The notes: generated by a model from the sequence alone, not told the origin. 64,000 nt of DNA from Saccharomycopsis malanga (GCA_004014935.1 CP025324.1:992001-1056000), one strand, 5' to 3'. Counted from the first letter of the stretch, positions 29,169 through 40,020 are shown. Translations and numbers: made by a program.

Positions 29169-30039
29169 ATGGTCGATATAAGGCATATCTGGCAAGCTTT
29201 ATGGGACTAAACCGGGCATTCTGTCTATTCTGTTTATGATTTGCTCAAGTTGGTATCTTTACTGGGTTGTAGATGGTTTAATTTAGGAATTTAAAGTGAG
29301 TTGTTGTATAATAATGATGGCTGGTGTCATATATGAAGAGTATTAGATGATAACTAGACTGTGGTATATTATATTGTATTATGCTATCTTGCGTTATGTT
29401 CCAATACCTGGTACGATTTAGTTCAGTTTATACGCTCATCATGTCATTTACTACTGTTCTATGTTGTACTCTATACTATTATATATTATATTATCCCACA
29501 TCAACCCACATCAACCCACATCAACATACATCAACATACATTACACGAAGCCATACTATACTTCAACTCCATAATATACCAGCCTGTAAAAACTGCCAAA
29601 ACACATGTTTTTACAACTCATTTTACCACTGCATCTCACTATTCATCAGCCAAACCCCTGAAAACCCACCTCCATCTCATAAAACACCCCTTCATATATT
29701 AGAGGTTAGGGGCCCTGGCGCAGACCTATTTAAGGGAAGAGGTCTTTAAGGGACAGGGTATAATAATGAATGTGTGAAAGGCCAAGGTCCAAAACAAGAG
29801 AGTTTAGGAGTGTATTAATAAGTTACTCGAGTATTTATCAAGGGCTTTTGTTTTTTTTTTTGGAGTTTTTTCTGCGACTGGCAGAGTTGAGGTTTTCATT
29901 TTTCTTTCTTTTAGGGATTTTTATAGACGAGCCGTTAGAACCGTACAGATCAGCAGTTAATATTACATTTAGTTAGGTATTCCATAATATAATCTAATAT
30001 CTTATTACAACATCTTATTACAAGACATTGTTACTGGCC
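29169..30039. other. Divergent intergenic region MDY2-PIB1
   Basis: No supported gene is present. A short array of CCCACATCAA / CATACATCAA units lies at 29494-29540. Overlapping ORFs around 29361-29749 are low-complexity readings of this region. The PIB1 promoter must lie in the last few hundred bases. Confidence 0.4.
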
Positions 30040-30909
30040 ATGTCGTCTTCTTTGACAGAAGTTTCGGTGTGGCAACGAGACGAAACAGCCACCGAATGTT
30101 GTATATGCAATACTCGATTTACACTCTTCTTCCGGCGCCACCACTGCCGGAAATGTGGCAGAGTAGTGTGCGGCAACTGCTCAGCCAACCAACGGAACTA
30201 TCTTCCCAGCACGTATGTTGTGTGTCCTCCTACACAGATATTCTTGGAGTCGCCGCACGTCCCCCACAGAACATGTCTGGAGTGCACCGAGGAGCTTGAC
30301 ATGATCCGGCAAGCGTTGGAAGGCTCGGAGGATGTTCTGGAGGACGCGTCTGCCACAGCCGGCGCCCAGATTCTGCTCGCCAGAGACGTAGAGATGGCCA
30401 AGAGCAGCGGTGCACGCGAGACCACTCGCGACTTGGAAACAGAGTCGTCCTTCTGTCCCATATGCAATAAACGCATTGCCAGTCTTGCCGAGCCTCAGAA
30501 AGAGAAGCATATCAATGATTGTTTGCAGAAAGCACAGTTTTCTGGCTCTCCAGAAGTGTCTCGGTCTCCTAATCGCATGATCGTGTATCGCTTGCCGAAA
30601 ACATTCACCAAATTCAAACGACTCAAAGAAAAACACGCCCCGGATCCCTTTGACCAAGCCGGGTCGCTAAACTCGTTCGATAGTAACGGTATTGGCAATC
30701 TACAGGAACATACGAGCCATCTACCGATCCACGAAACATACGGATCAGACGACGAAAGTAACGAGTGCTGCATTTGCCTAGAGGAATTCAGGCCTCAGGA
30801 CAAGGTTGGTAGACTAGAATGCTTGTGTATATTCCACTACAAATGTATTACCGATTGGTTTAAAAGAAGAGGTCCCGGAGAATGCCCAGTGCACGCTGTG
30901 CATTCTTAA
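30040..30909 (+). CDS. PIB1: FYVE-RING E3 ubiquitin ligase Pib1
   Basis: Pib1 binds phosphatidylinositol 3-phosphate on endosomes and the vacuole and acts as an E3 ligase. The 289-residue protein (yeast 286) starts at the ATG at 30040; the four codons before it begin with TTG. Residues about 12-95 form the FYVE finger with the diagnostic WQRDETATECCIC and RRHHCRKCGRVVC. The middle holds an extra zinc-binding-like CPICNKRI...H...C segment (residues about 137-160). The C terminus (about 243-285) is a RING: CCICLEEF, CLCIFHYKCITDWFKRRG, CPVH. Domain order and length match the family exactly. Confidence 0.93.
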   Translation: MSSSLTEVSVWQRDETATECCICNTRFTLFFRRHHCRKCGRVVCGNCSANQRNYLPSTYVVCPPTQIFLESPHVPHRTCLECTEELDMIRQALEGSEDVLEDASATAGAQILLARDVEMAKSSGARETTRDLETESSFCPICNKRIASLAEPQKEKHINDCLQKAQFSGSPEVSRSPNRMIVYRLPKTFTKFKRLKEKHAPDPFDQAGSLNSFDSNGIGNLQEHTSHLPIHETYGSDDESNECCICLEEFRPQDKVGRLECLCIFHYKCITDWFKRRGPGECPVHAVHS

Positions 30910-31212
30910 CATTAATTTTTTTTTTTTTTTTTTGCTTTTTCTCTTATTTTTGGTCTTGCTTTTTCACTGTTTTGGTTTTGATTTTGGCTGCTGGTTTCTG
31001 CTCTAGTTTTAAACAATAATTTGCTCTCTTTTCTTGTTTATATGGGTACTGGATGGCATGTTGGGGTTCATCATGCATAATAATGTAAGAATCACATTGG
31101 GCGGTGCATAATTATGCATAATTGTTATGATTTCTATCTTGTTGAGTAAAGTTTGATGGCGAACATGTAGATGACATTATACATTCCTTAATTGGTACAA
31201 TTAGCGGTGAAG

Positions 31213-31578
31213 ATGAATAATCCAAATGACGAAGTACATGCTAACAAGTTGGCGGCGATTGTAGGCTCCTTAGTAAGTGTAGAGTAATGAGCAAATGTCA
31301 TGCAAAAGAGATTCATCCATAATACTAACACTGTGTTTACTAGGAGAAGCTCAATCAATCAGTTTCAGCAGCAAATAAGTTGCTTGAGGTAAGCATTTTG
31401 CGTCATATTTGTATGTTATGTGATTTGCCAGGAATACTAACATTGATACCAGCAAATAACAGTGGAGAATCACGAAACAGAGATTATCTCAGAAATATGG
31501 GACCATTACGACAAAGGAGCCGAGTTGATGCTTCAATCACAGAAACTTTCTCAACAGAAACAGTACCAGAAAAAATAA
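31213..31578 (+). CDS. DAD4: DASH/Dam1 complex subunit Dad4, three exons
   Basis: Dad4 is a small subunit of the Dam1/DASH ring that couples kinetochores to microtubules. It is easily missed because no exon is a long ORF. Exons are 31213-31272, 31344-31388 and 31453-31578. Intron 1 (71 nt) has GTAAGT...TACTAAC...TACTAG and intron 2 (64 nt) has GTAAGC...TACTAAC...ACCAG. The joined product is 76 residues, beginning MNNPNDEVHANKLAAIVGSL and continuing EKLNQSVSAANKLLEQI. This matches the Dad4 pattern M-x-NP-x-x-x-V-x-AN-x-L-x-x-I-x-G-x-x-x-x-LN-x-SV and its length (72 in yeast). All exon junctions are in phase 0. Confidence 0.93.
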
Positions 31579-31819
31579 TAACTGGTTGTAGGAGATTTGT
31601 ACTGTTTTCTGCAGACCATAGTAGATGGAAATGGCTTTTTATTGGAAAAAAAGATAGAAATGCTATCAAGCACACCATAAGCAGTGGAAGAGTTGTAAAC
31701 CATTGTTTCAAGTAATACAGAAACGTCACACAACTTGGAAATATGCAAATTGATAGAAAAATATATGAAACATGTAAAATGGTCAAATATGACTGGCAGA
31801 GAATAATATTCAAGATTTG

Positions 31820-33060
31820 TCATTACAAAATTACAAACTGGTTGATTATATTAAAATGATCAATATAATATTCAATACGGGTCAACTGTATTAGAATTTT
31901 GATTTGATATTCAAAGCTGGTGAACTATATTAAACTGATCATTAGTTAGTATTCAAAATTGGTTATCCATATTAAAAAATCATCATTTGATATTCAAAGT
32001 TGGTCAACTATATTGAAATGATCAAATAATATTCAATACTAATCAATTATATTAAAAGGATTAATATGATATTCAATTCTGATCAATTTTATCAGACTAA
32101 TCATCATTTAATATCCAGTAGCTTTTACAAATTTCGTTAATAATCTCTTCTACTGCTAAAAATCAAACGTAAAGAGATAACAGTTCACTTTTGTCGATAT
32201 AAAATGCAAAACTGATCAATTATAATGAATGAATCATCATTTAATACTCAAAACTGGTCAGCTATATCAAAATAATTATTTAATATTCAAAACTGGTCAA
32301 CGGTATTGAAAAATCAACATTTTATCTTCGAAATTGGTCTACTATTTTAAAATGATCAGTACTATAAAAGTATTTAATGGCTAAAAATCTGCTAACAATC
32401 CCTTCCATTGCCAAAACCAAAACAATAGGAGTTATATTTCAAAATTGCCCGTATAATATTCAATACTGATCAACTATATTAGAATAATCATTATTTTATA
32501 TTCAAAACTGGTTAACCATATTAAAATTACCAATGTAATAGTTAATACTGGTTAACTGTGTTAAATAATCAATTATTCAATATCCAATAGCTTTTTTATT
32601 CGTCAATTATCTCTTCTACTTCCAAAAATCAAAACTGAACTAATATTATTCCAAAATAATTAATATAAAATATAATGCTGATCAACTTTATCAAAATAAT
32701 CATCATTTAATAATCAAAACTGTCGACTTTATCAAAATAATCAACATAATATTCAAAACAGGTCAACTGTATCAAAACCATCATTTGATATTCAATACTG
32801 GCCAACTATATTAAAAAAGTCTGCACTTGTTCAATATTCAATAGCTTCTACAAATCCGTACACTTTAGCAGACCAAAAGATGCATCATTACTCTGTCAAA
32901 ATGCGAAAGACAACTTTTCATAATCTCTTCTACTGCCAAAAACTGAGAAATAAAATTCCAAAATCATCAATATAATATTAAAAACCGGTCAACTATATCA
33001 AAACAAATCATCATTTAATATTCAATAGCTTCTACAAATTTTGTTAGTAATCACTTCTGC
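31820..33060. repeat. Degenerate AT-rich satellite of about 45-50-bp units between DAD4 and NOP10
   Basis: Some 20 or more diverged units share the cores AATATTCAAAACTGGTCAAC and TATATTAAAATAATCATCAT. A second, longer motif is interspersed several times: ATTCAATAGCTTCTACAAAT, then AATCTCTTCTACTGCCAAAA (near 32110, 32390, 32580, 32840, 32920 and 33020). The array fills almost the whole convergent space between the two genes and stops about 20-50 bp from the NOP10 stop codon. No ORF lies inside it. Confidence 0.8.
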
Positions 33061-33076
33061 TGCCATAGCTCATTCA

Positions 33077-33265
33077 TTAATACACACCTTGTTGGGTAGG
33101 AAGCAAACCAAACTTCTTTTTCAAAGTGACTCTATGTCTAGAGTACTTGTCATCTGGAGAAAAACGTGCTGGATGAGCCGACTTTGTTATCTCGCCATTC
33201 TCGGTGATCTTCTTAAGAGTGTAGACACGTTTGCCGTCTGTTCCAAGAGTATACATCAAATGCAT
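33077..33265 (-). CDS. NOP10: H/ACA snoRNP protein Nop10
   Basis: Nop10 is an essential core protein of box H/ACA ribonucleoproteins that make pseudouridine in rRNA, in the nucleolus. The 62-residue protein opens [19 protein letters not shown] and continues with [17 protein letters not shown] and [11 protein letters not shown], nearly identical to the yeast protein (58 residues). The last residues TQQGVY extend slightly beyond the usual end. It is divergent from SWA2, and TCACGTGAC sits between the two starts. Confidence 0.95.
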   Translation of the reverse strand: MHLMYTLGTDGKRVYTLKKITENGEITKSAHPARFSPDDKYSRHRVTLKKKFGLLPTQQGVY

Positions 33266-33366
33266 TTTGCCTAGTTGTATAGTTATGTAAATATTATTTA
33301 ATTCTTCTCGCTAATGAAAAATTTTTGAAAAACTTTTTTTTTTAATGCAAAAATCAGATGAGCCAT

Positions 33367-33375
33367 TCACGTGAC
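33367..33375. promoter_or_regulatory. TCACGTGAC site between NOP10 and SWA2
   Basis: The CACGTG core lies 102 bp from the NOP10 start and 136 bp from the SWA2 start, in a 245-bp divergent promoter. It is a Cbf1-type site by sequence. Confidence 0.55.
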
Positions 33376-33510
33376 CCGAATAATAAGACAGGTAATCTAG
33401 TATAAGCTGAGGTGATGAATAGGAGACGAAATAAGATAACACGTTTTAATGGTAAGAATCAGCAGTGTAAATTTGAGTTTTAGTTGTGGAATAATTGGTA
33501 TATAGAGGCC

Positions 33511-35592
33511 ATGTCAGACAAGGATGTGTTTGCTGATTTATTTAGTCCGAAAAAGAAGGATTTGTCGAAACTTTCGTTAGCTGAGCGTCAGAAGTTGACC
33601 AATGGCAACGGTGTTGCTGGCAACAACTCATGGAATGGGCTAGATTTTTTGGCAACGGTTTCCAGCAGTAACAGTAAGGCGTCCTCGTCAAGCAGTTTTT
33701 TGCCAGCGACCACGGGCAGTGTGTTGAATCATGAGAGTAGTAACCAAAGTAATATCAGTTTACTGAGTGAAGGTAAGAATGTTTATGAAAGTAGCAGTTT
33801 TGATGATATTTTTGGTCTTTCTGATAGCAAAAATACCAATTCTGTTAATTCCAAGCAAGAAAATCTACATAGTATCTCTGCAAAACCAACTAGTAATCAA
33901 AGTCAAGACATTGATTCTTTATTTGCTGTTTTTGACAATCCAGCGCCAGCACCAATACATAAATCACATTCTAATGTATCCGACAGCCAATCGGTTACTG
34001 GAGAATACAATTTGTCTGCATTGCCAGTAAAAAAAACACATTCAAATAGTTCTGCTACTCGTAGAAAGCTGCCAGTTTATGACAACATTCCCTCGAGACC
34101 GTCGAGATTCGGCAGCTCAAGACAAAATAGTAAAAATGTCCATAAACTATTCGATGAGATTGCAAAGCCAGCGCCAGAAGATCTCAACCAAATGGTCAAC
34201 GAGATTTCTAGCGAGTTGTTTTCCTCGGCGACTTCTATTTTCAACAAGGGTAAAAAAGCACTAAACAAGAATATCGAAAAATACCAGGCCCAGAAGAAGG
34301 CAGAACTCAACGGTAAACCAGCATGGATGTATCAGCAGGCAAAATACCGTAGACAGGACCACGAGGACGGTGATGTCATTGATTTTGACGGCACTGTGCT
34401 CAAACAAAATGTAGATGTAGATAATGATATGTTGAGAGAGTCTAATGTACGATTCAGTAGAGAAAAACAGTCTGATTTGAAGAATAGTCCAAATAATGTG
34501 CAAAAAACTGTTTCAAAGAATATTCAACAATCAAACGTTTCCCAAAGTGTTAAGAATACTCAACAATCAAACATTTCCCAAAGTGTCAAAAAGATTCCAC
34601 AAAGTCTGAAGAATAATCAAACTACCACCAATGATAACAACACATTGCTCAATATATTTGATGACTTGACATTACAAGACCGTGCCAGTGCTGTTTCAGC
34701 AACATACAATGAGCCAAATGTAGATAAATCACAATTGATGCGGTTCAATCAGTATCGTACTTTAGGATCCACTTTTTTCAAAGAAGGAAACTTCACCTCT
34801 GCGTTGTTGAATTATCAAGATGCTATCAAGGTGTTGCCGCGAGGACATAGTCTACAAATCTTAGGCTATTCCAACTTGACCACCACCTATGTAAAGTTGG
34901 GAGATACCAAGAATGCGCTCAATACCATTAACGATGCACTTGAGATGATAAAGCAAACAAACCGTACTTTCGACGAGCCTGTGGAAGGAGGCAAACTGAT
35001 CAAGGAGTTCTGGATCAAGTTGATGACAAAAAAGGCCGAGACTTTGGAATCTTTGGAAAGATATCCAGAAGCGTTGGACGCTTGGAAGCTTGTATTAGAA
35101 AACGGAGGTGCTAACAAAGCAGCTATTGATGCCAAACGGCGTTGTATGGAAGCAATCAACCCCCAGAAACATAAAGCTGTTCCTGTTAAAACCAAACCAC
35201 CGTCAAGATCCCAGGCTTCCAACGAAGCAATACAGCGGATCAAAGCTAGCCACGCAAAGGCAGAAAGCTTTGAACAAGAGAAATTCATGCTCCATGACAA
35301 GGTCCAGGCGAAAATCGACCAATGGAAACACGGAAAGGAAGACAATATACGAGCCTTGTTGGCTTCTATGGACCAAGTGTTGTGGCCAGCAGCAAACTGG
35401 AAGCAAGTCAGCTTGACCGACTTGGTGCTAGATAAGAAAGTTAAAGTGTATTACATGAAAGCAGTGGCAAAGACCCATCCCGACAAGATTGCCCAGAACG
35501 CCACCACCGAACAACAGTTGATTGCCCAGAGTGTCTTTGTCACCCTCAACAAGGCTTGGGACACTTTTAAGAAGCAAAATAACATGAATTAG
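33511..35592 (+). CDS. SWA2: Auxilin-like clathrin-uncoating J-protein Swa2
   Basis: Swa2 (auxilin) recruits Hsp70 to strip clathrin coats from vesicles. The 693-residue product starts at the ATG at 33511; the nine codons before it lack ATG. The N-terminal half is disordered and Ser/Asn-rich with short DIF/DLF-type motifs (DVFADLF, FDDIFGL, DSLFAVFDNP), as expected for clathrin or adaptor binding. A TPR region begins near residue 410 (LGSTFFKEGNFTSALLNYQD). The C terminus is an auxilin-type J domain with HPD at 656-658 (AVAKTHPDKIAQ). One QSVK repeat copy has CTG in place of the Val codon, which under CUG-Ser reading gives serine. Confidence 0.9.
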   Translation: MSDKDVFADLFSPKKKDLSKLSLAERQKLTNGNGVAGNNSWNGLDFLATVSSSNSKASSSSSFLPATTGSVLNHESSNQSNISLLSEGKNVYESSSFDDIFGLSDSKNTNSVNSKQENLHSISAKPTSNQSQDIDSLFAVFDNPAPAPIHKSHSNVSDSQSVTGEYNLSALPVKKTHSNSSATRRKLPVYDNIPSRPSRFGSSRQNSKNVHKLFDEIAKPAPEDLNQMVNEISSELFSSATSIFNKGKKALNKNIEKYQAQKKAELNGKPAWMYQQAKYRRQDHEDGDVIDFDGTVLKQNVDVDNDMLRESNVRFSREKQSDLKNSPNNVQKTVSKNIQQSNVSQSVKNTQQSNISQSVKKIPQSLKNNQTTTNDNNTLLNIFDDLTLQDRASAVSATYNEPNVDKSQLMRFNQYRTLGSTFFKEGNFTSALLNYQDAIKVLPRGHSLQILGYSNLTTTYVKLGDTKNALNTINDALEMIKQTNRTFDEPVEGGKLIKEFWIKLMTKKAETLESLERYPEALDAWKLVLENGGANKAAIDAKRRCMEAINPQKHKAVPVKTKPPSRSQASNEAIQRIKASHAKAESFEQEKFMLHDKVQAKIDQWKHGKEDNIRALLASMDQVLWPAANWKQVSLTDLVLDKKVKVYYMKAVAKTHPDKIAQNATTEQQLIAQSVFVTLNKAWDTFKKQNNMN

Positions 35593-36582
35593 TGCATTCG
35601 ATTCAATAAACGTTGTATATCAATGGGCTGTAATGTAACTGTGCAAAGCTTTTGGAGCTTTTATTTGGTGAGGGTTTAGTTTCTAGTAGAAGATGATATA
35701 CGAGGAATGTGCAAGAGAAATAATAGATATTCACTCAATCCTACTCCAACAAACTATTCAAAATTGATCATATTTTGTTCTAAAATAAAGATGCGTCGCT
35801 ATTGATCTTGGACAGTCAAGTCCAACTGGCTGAAATACGACCTAGGCCAATAAATGTTTACTTTCCAATATATTAAATAAGAAGAGTATCATGGCTCGGC
35901 TTTGGAAAGTCCCTGTAGACATTGCACCTATATACGAGACTGATATTGACTGGGCTCGAAATATACGATATCATTATTATTATTATTCTACATTTTTTCC
36001 ACCTTTTATTCTGCTGGACGCTCCATCTTTTATTGGTTCTTATTATTAACGATAGGAATAGTCTAGTTCTATTGGTATTTGAACAAGTTGCTATCAAGTC
36101 GCTTTAAACATAGCACCCTTTTAACATATGCTGGGTTGAAAATATGAGGTCATAATTTGATTTATAAATTGGCCAGTAAATTCATTGCTTTGTTGATTGC
36201 TTTGTTGATAAGTTTTTTGATTGGTTTATTGGTTAATTTAATAGTTGACTATTTCATCAATTAATGTATTCTTTATATATATTCTCAATCGGTTTACCTG
36301 TTAGCATTAACAGATCAAATACCCTCACACTACAGTACACGTTAAATAAATCATGAATTATAGTACACAGAGAATGTCCTAAGAAAGAGTATTTGGTCTA
36401 CTTTTCAAAAGCAAACCAAAAGAACTGAAATAAATGTTGCAAACAGATGATAAAAAGGGAAAGTCTAACAAGGAGAAGAAAACTAAGACAACTTTGAAAG
36501 GAAAATGGAAAATTAACATTGGAGAAAGTATGCAAAATAAAAAAGAATAGGGAAATAAAATCAATAAAAGATGGTTTTTGCA
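35593..36582 (+). repeat. SINE-A tail in an otherwise empty 1-kb region
   Basis: A plus-strand SINE-A tail lies at about 35890-35987: GGAAAGTCCCTGTAGACATT, ATATACGAGACTGATATTGA, CTGGGCTCGAAATATACG, then ATT repeats. A weaker remnant (GCTGGGTTGAAAATATGAG) is near 36130. The remaining sequence shows no gene; ORFs at 36379-36613 are antisense AT-rich readings. Confidence 0.6.
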
Positions 36583-37443
36583 TCATTTCAATGGAGGAAC
36601 ATTTTGATTCCAATAGGTGGTGTCACCAGTGACAACAATATTACCCATTGGATAGTATTCGCAAACAACATATTTTCCCCATTCATTATTACAATCTTTG
36701 TAGGCACAACCGACTTGCTGACTTCCTTTCCAGATTAATTGGGTGAAATGGCCAGTAGCTTCAGAAAATCCAGGACTTCCATAGTTGTACTGTTTAATTT
36801 CGTCATACCAAGCGTCTACAGTTCCTTTATCGGAATAGCCAGAGGCCAAGTTTTCACCGTAAGAACCACCAGAATGTTTCAAAGCACCGTTGGAAGGACA
36901 TGAATAACTGTTTGCGTAATTTTGGGCGTATGAAGCAAGTGTAGAACTCCATGTCAAAGGACCAACATCTTTATGAAGAGCTCTTTTGACATTATGCTCA
37001 TTAAGCATAGTGCTTTGGAATTTGTCGAGGCCTGAGGAGCTAGAGGATGAGGACGAACCGGAAGAGCCTTGAGAAGCAGCTGGAGCTGAAGGAGCAGCTG
37101 GAGCAGCTGGGGCAGAAGAAGAAGCAGCAGCAACACTGGCAGCAGCAGCAACAGGAGCAGATGTTGGGGCTACAGTGGTAGTTCCGGAAGTTCCTTTGGT
37201 GACAATTGCTTTATTTTGAACAGCATCAGAACTGACAAAAGTGCTTCTATAAGAAGTGACTTCCACAGCTGCTGCAGTACTGGTAGCTGACCCAGAAGTG
37301 AAAGTGCTGACTTCGTCATCATAAACAGTTGCTTGGATATTAATGTCTTGGGACATGATATCAGTTTGGATGACAACATGAGTTTCCGCATAAGCTTTTG
37401 CTGCTAGAAACGCAGCAACGGCATAGATAGCACTATACTTCAT
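36583..37443 (-). CDS. Secreted CAP-superfamily (PRY/RBT4/RBE1-like) protein
   Basis: CAP (SCP/TAPS/PR-1) proteins of yeasts are secreted and bind sterols or fatty acids. The 286-residue protein has a signal peptide (MKYSAIYAVAAFLAAKAYA), a Thr/Ser region, an Ala/Pro/Ser-rich linker and a C-terminal CAP domain from about residue 145. CAP motifs are MLNEHNVKRALHKDVGPLTW, YGENLASGYSD, ATGHFTQLIWKGSQQVGCAY and YVVCEYYPMGN. All four regions look intact, including the HFTQLIWK signature. Candida Rbt4 and Rbe1 share this layout, but the orthologue is not decided. Confidence 0.9.
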   Translation of the reverse strand: MKYSAIYAVAAFLAAKAYAETHVVIQTDIMSQDINIQATVYDDEVSTFTSGSATSTAAAVEVTSYRSTFVSSDAVQNKAIVTKGTSGTTTVAPTSAPVAAAASVAAASSSAPAAPAAPSAPAASQGSSGSSSSSSSSGLDKFQSTMLNEHNVKRALHKDVGPLTWSSTLASYAQNYANSYSCPSNGALKHSGGSYGENLASGYSDKGTVDAWYDEIKQYNYGSPGFSEATGHFTQLIWKGSQQVGCAYKDCNNEWGKYVVCEYYPMGNIVVTGDTTYWNQNVPPLK

Positions 37444-38560
37444 CTTCTATAACTGCTGATAATCAATATATCAATACAATTATATATATATATATATATA
37501 TCAACTGTAAGGCTGTAAGATGGAATAATGAATGACTCAAGTTGGATTTATCGTGTTACAAATTACTACTAGGATTACACAAAAGCTCACAGAACAGGCG
37601 TCTTGCCAGTTTAAAAAGATTCGCCAGCAACTACACCAAGTAAGATTGAACCCCTACTGTAAGGCGGTACGAAGCCTCATACTAATGGTATTTGATGTTG
37701 AAATACCGCCAATTATCACTGGGCGCGCTGCTCGACATGCAGGCACCTGCAGCCCAAGAGGAATCTAGGGCAATATCGCGGAATGAATGTCTTTTTCTCA
37801 TTGAACATTGGTATCAACTGTTTCTATCTGATATATTAAATGGTCCGGATGTATTGTAATGTTGGCTGTAGTTATTGGCTGTAGTTGTTGCCTGTAGTTG
37901 TTGGCTGTAGATGTAAAAGCGAAATGACCGATCCGGTAAATAGGCAACTTGTCCTACTGTTTTGGCGGGTACATTGTTATCTCTTGAAGAGGATTAAACA
38001 AGTATTAAAAGGGTGCTAAAACGCACGGTATTGCTTTGTCTTGTATAATAGTATTGGGCTACAAATTGTCTGAATGTGTCTTAAAACGGTATTTTGCCTT
38101 GCACAGGCCATTATATAAAAGGGTCTTCTCTTTACGTTGCCAAATGGTAATTGAGGAGCTTGTTTGATGAGTTGCCAGATTATCTATGCAAAAGGCGGTT
38201 TCGCAAGTACGTAGAGAAACATAACTAGTCGGTAGGAATAGAAGCATGTAGAACTTTACCACCAATAATACAACTTGTTTCCATCTCATGTTTATCAAGC
38301 TATATACACTTGTAGCGTCAACTTTTTAAGTATATACACAGTGGGGAAACTATTGCGTACGGTTCTGAGGGCTCTTAAGAAGAGTAGAAATACTTGTATA
38401 AGATTTAGTACTATAGTAGTACAAGAAAAATCATTAGAAACACCGTAATGTAAACAACTAAGCCACTTGGTCAAATGCCCATACATTGATGCATTCTATT
38501 TCATCTCTTCGCCGCTGTATCAATAAAATTTGATGGAATAATTTAGAAAATGCATTTATA
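37444..38560. other. Gene-free region with short simple repeats
   Basis: An (AT)n run lies at 37484-37501, just upstream of the CAP gene. GGCTGTAGTTGTT-type units occur about four times at 37862-37912. Short ORFs at 37532, 38059 and 38295 have no recognisable features. Confidence 0.4.
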
Positions 38561-38561
38561 A

Positions 38562-38617
38562 ATAATAATATCATATATTTCAGGCCCGGTACATATCAGT
38601 TTCGTATTTACACACCA
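38562..38617 (-). repeat. SINE-A tail-only copy
   Basis: The minus strand reads CGAAACTGATATGTACCGGG, CCTGAAATATATG and then an ATT run. Confidence 0.7.
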
Positions 38618-38639
38618 GGTTTTTTTCTCTTATAGTATT

Positions 38640-39245
38640 TGGTTAAAAAAACAGCCAGAGTTTGTCACCAATCTACAGTCAATTTACAACTTCCATAATA
38701 ATGAAATATAGCAAATTAGAGACCGGAACAGCAAAAAACAAAATATAAAACTCAAAGTAACAGTAAACCATTTGCAACAAGAACTTGGAAGGAATAAAAG
38801 TTTTTCTCGAAATGCACTCCCGTAAACCAAGTTATGAAGCTTACCATCTAGCACTTTACGTTTTACAGAGCCCCATAAATTATCAATATGTAGCAGCAAG
38901 ACAATTCTTATCAAATTATGTGTTATTTTCGACAAAAGATTATCATCAAATTGTCAAAATTGATAATTTTCCATTTTATCAGAAATTTCTGCAAAAATTG
39001 TGATAATTTTTATTATAAATAGTACTGTAATGTATTAAAAAATGTATAACGTTAAATTATGTTTTTCTCAAATTAAAATATCACGAATAATACTGATTTA
39101 ATTTAATAAAACCTTTGATGATTATTTCAAAATGTCAAGAGCACGAATCGAGTATCAAAACCTAAAGTGAGGAACGCCACACTTGTTTTGCGTGGCGCAT
39201 GATGGCTCAACCAACTTGGCCACCTGGCAATAGTAAGGCATATAG
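38640..39245 (-). repeat. Long tRNA-Leu-headed repeat (family L), copy 2, internally deleted
   Basis: On the minus strand the copy starts TGCCTTACTATTGCCAGGTG with box A TGGCCAAGTTGGTTGAGCCA, the inverted repeat around GCGCCACGC/GTGTGGCG and a diverged B box. It then keeps the beginning (TCATCAAAGGTTTTATT), the middle (TTTTGTCGAAAATAACACAT) and the end (ATTGACTGTAGATTGGTGAC) of the body. It ends with GGCTGTTTTTTT. About 300-400 bp of internal sequence present in copies 1 and 3 are missing. Confidence 0.75.
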
Positions 39246-39249
39246 GCAT

Positions 39250-39440
39250 ATAATATCGTATATTTCAAGTCCAGTAAATATCAGTTTGGTATAAACGTAC
39301 CATGTCTAAAGGGAGTTGGTAAAGCTCAATCCTGTACTGTTTATCATGATTATCTCACCCAATTGGCTGGAAAATAAGCACTAGACTTTTGTCTAGTTCG
39401 TATTTCAGACAGTTGCTCTTGCCTGTGAAATCAGGTTATG
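39250..39440 (-). repeat. SINE-A copy without the tRNA-like head
   Basis: It keeps the body (CACAGGCAAGAGCAACTGTC, GGGTGAGATAATCATGATAA) and the tail (GCTTTACCAACTCCCTTTAG, ACCAAACTGATATTTACTGG, ACTTGAAATATACG). It lies directly against family-L copy 2. Confidence 0.7.
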
Positions 39441-39859
39441 GGAAGAGGCTTGTAGACTCAATTAACACAATTGTAACAGCTGTTCTCAACTGTATAGTTA
39501 AAAATAACTATCAAATTGCTGTGAGTGAGACTATAAGTAAGTACTAGTGGCTGGTCAGAAGTGTCCTTGTCATTTTATTCATTTAGATATTACGAAAAGT
39601 TTGTGTTAATGGAGATTGGAAATCATTAATTATGTAAAAAGGGCAAGAAGAAGAAAAGAAAACAAACGAAAATCATCCCACGAAAGGTCAGTTTAATATG
39701 ATTAAAATAACGTATGAACTTAGCATTAATCTCACTTGACCTATTCTTCAAATTGATGCTTTTTCCATAGTAGTATGATTCAAACCTTCCAGTTTGAAGC
39801 AGTTGTATTAGTGACCGAATAACTTAACTTATTGCAGTAGTCAACAGAACTGATGACAT

Positions 39860-39990
39860 CATATAGTGAATCAGTACATGTCAGTTTTGTAAGGCTTAAT
39901 AACCATTATCTGTCCCATAGTAATTGCAGCGAGTAAAAGTGTTTGTCTTGGGAGTCAAAACTGTGTTCCTGTTAGGTCTTTTTTTGAGAA
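39860..39990 (-). repeat. SINE-A head and tail fragment
   Basis: On the minus strand AAAGACCTAACAGGAACACA and a damaged B box (GTTTTGACTCCCAAGAC) are followed by ACACTTTTACTCGCTGC and then a degenerate tail (ACTGACATGTACTG). The body is deleted. Confidence 0.6.
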
Positions 39991-40020
39991 AATATCAGTT
40001 TCTCGTGAACTTGAGCAAAA

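Noticed and set aside
33030-33100. 3' intron in NOP10 (TTACTAAC...GTAG on the minus strand after the stop)
   Set aside because: The uninterrupted ORF already has full family length and the branch-like sequence is part of the satellite motif.
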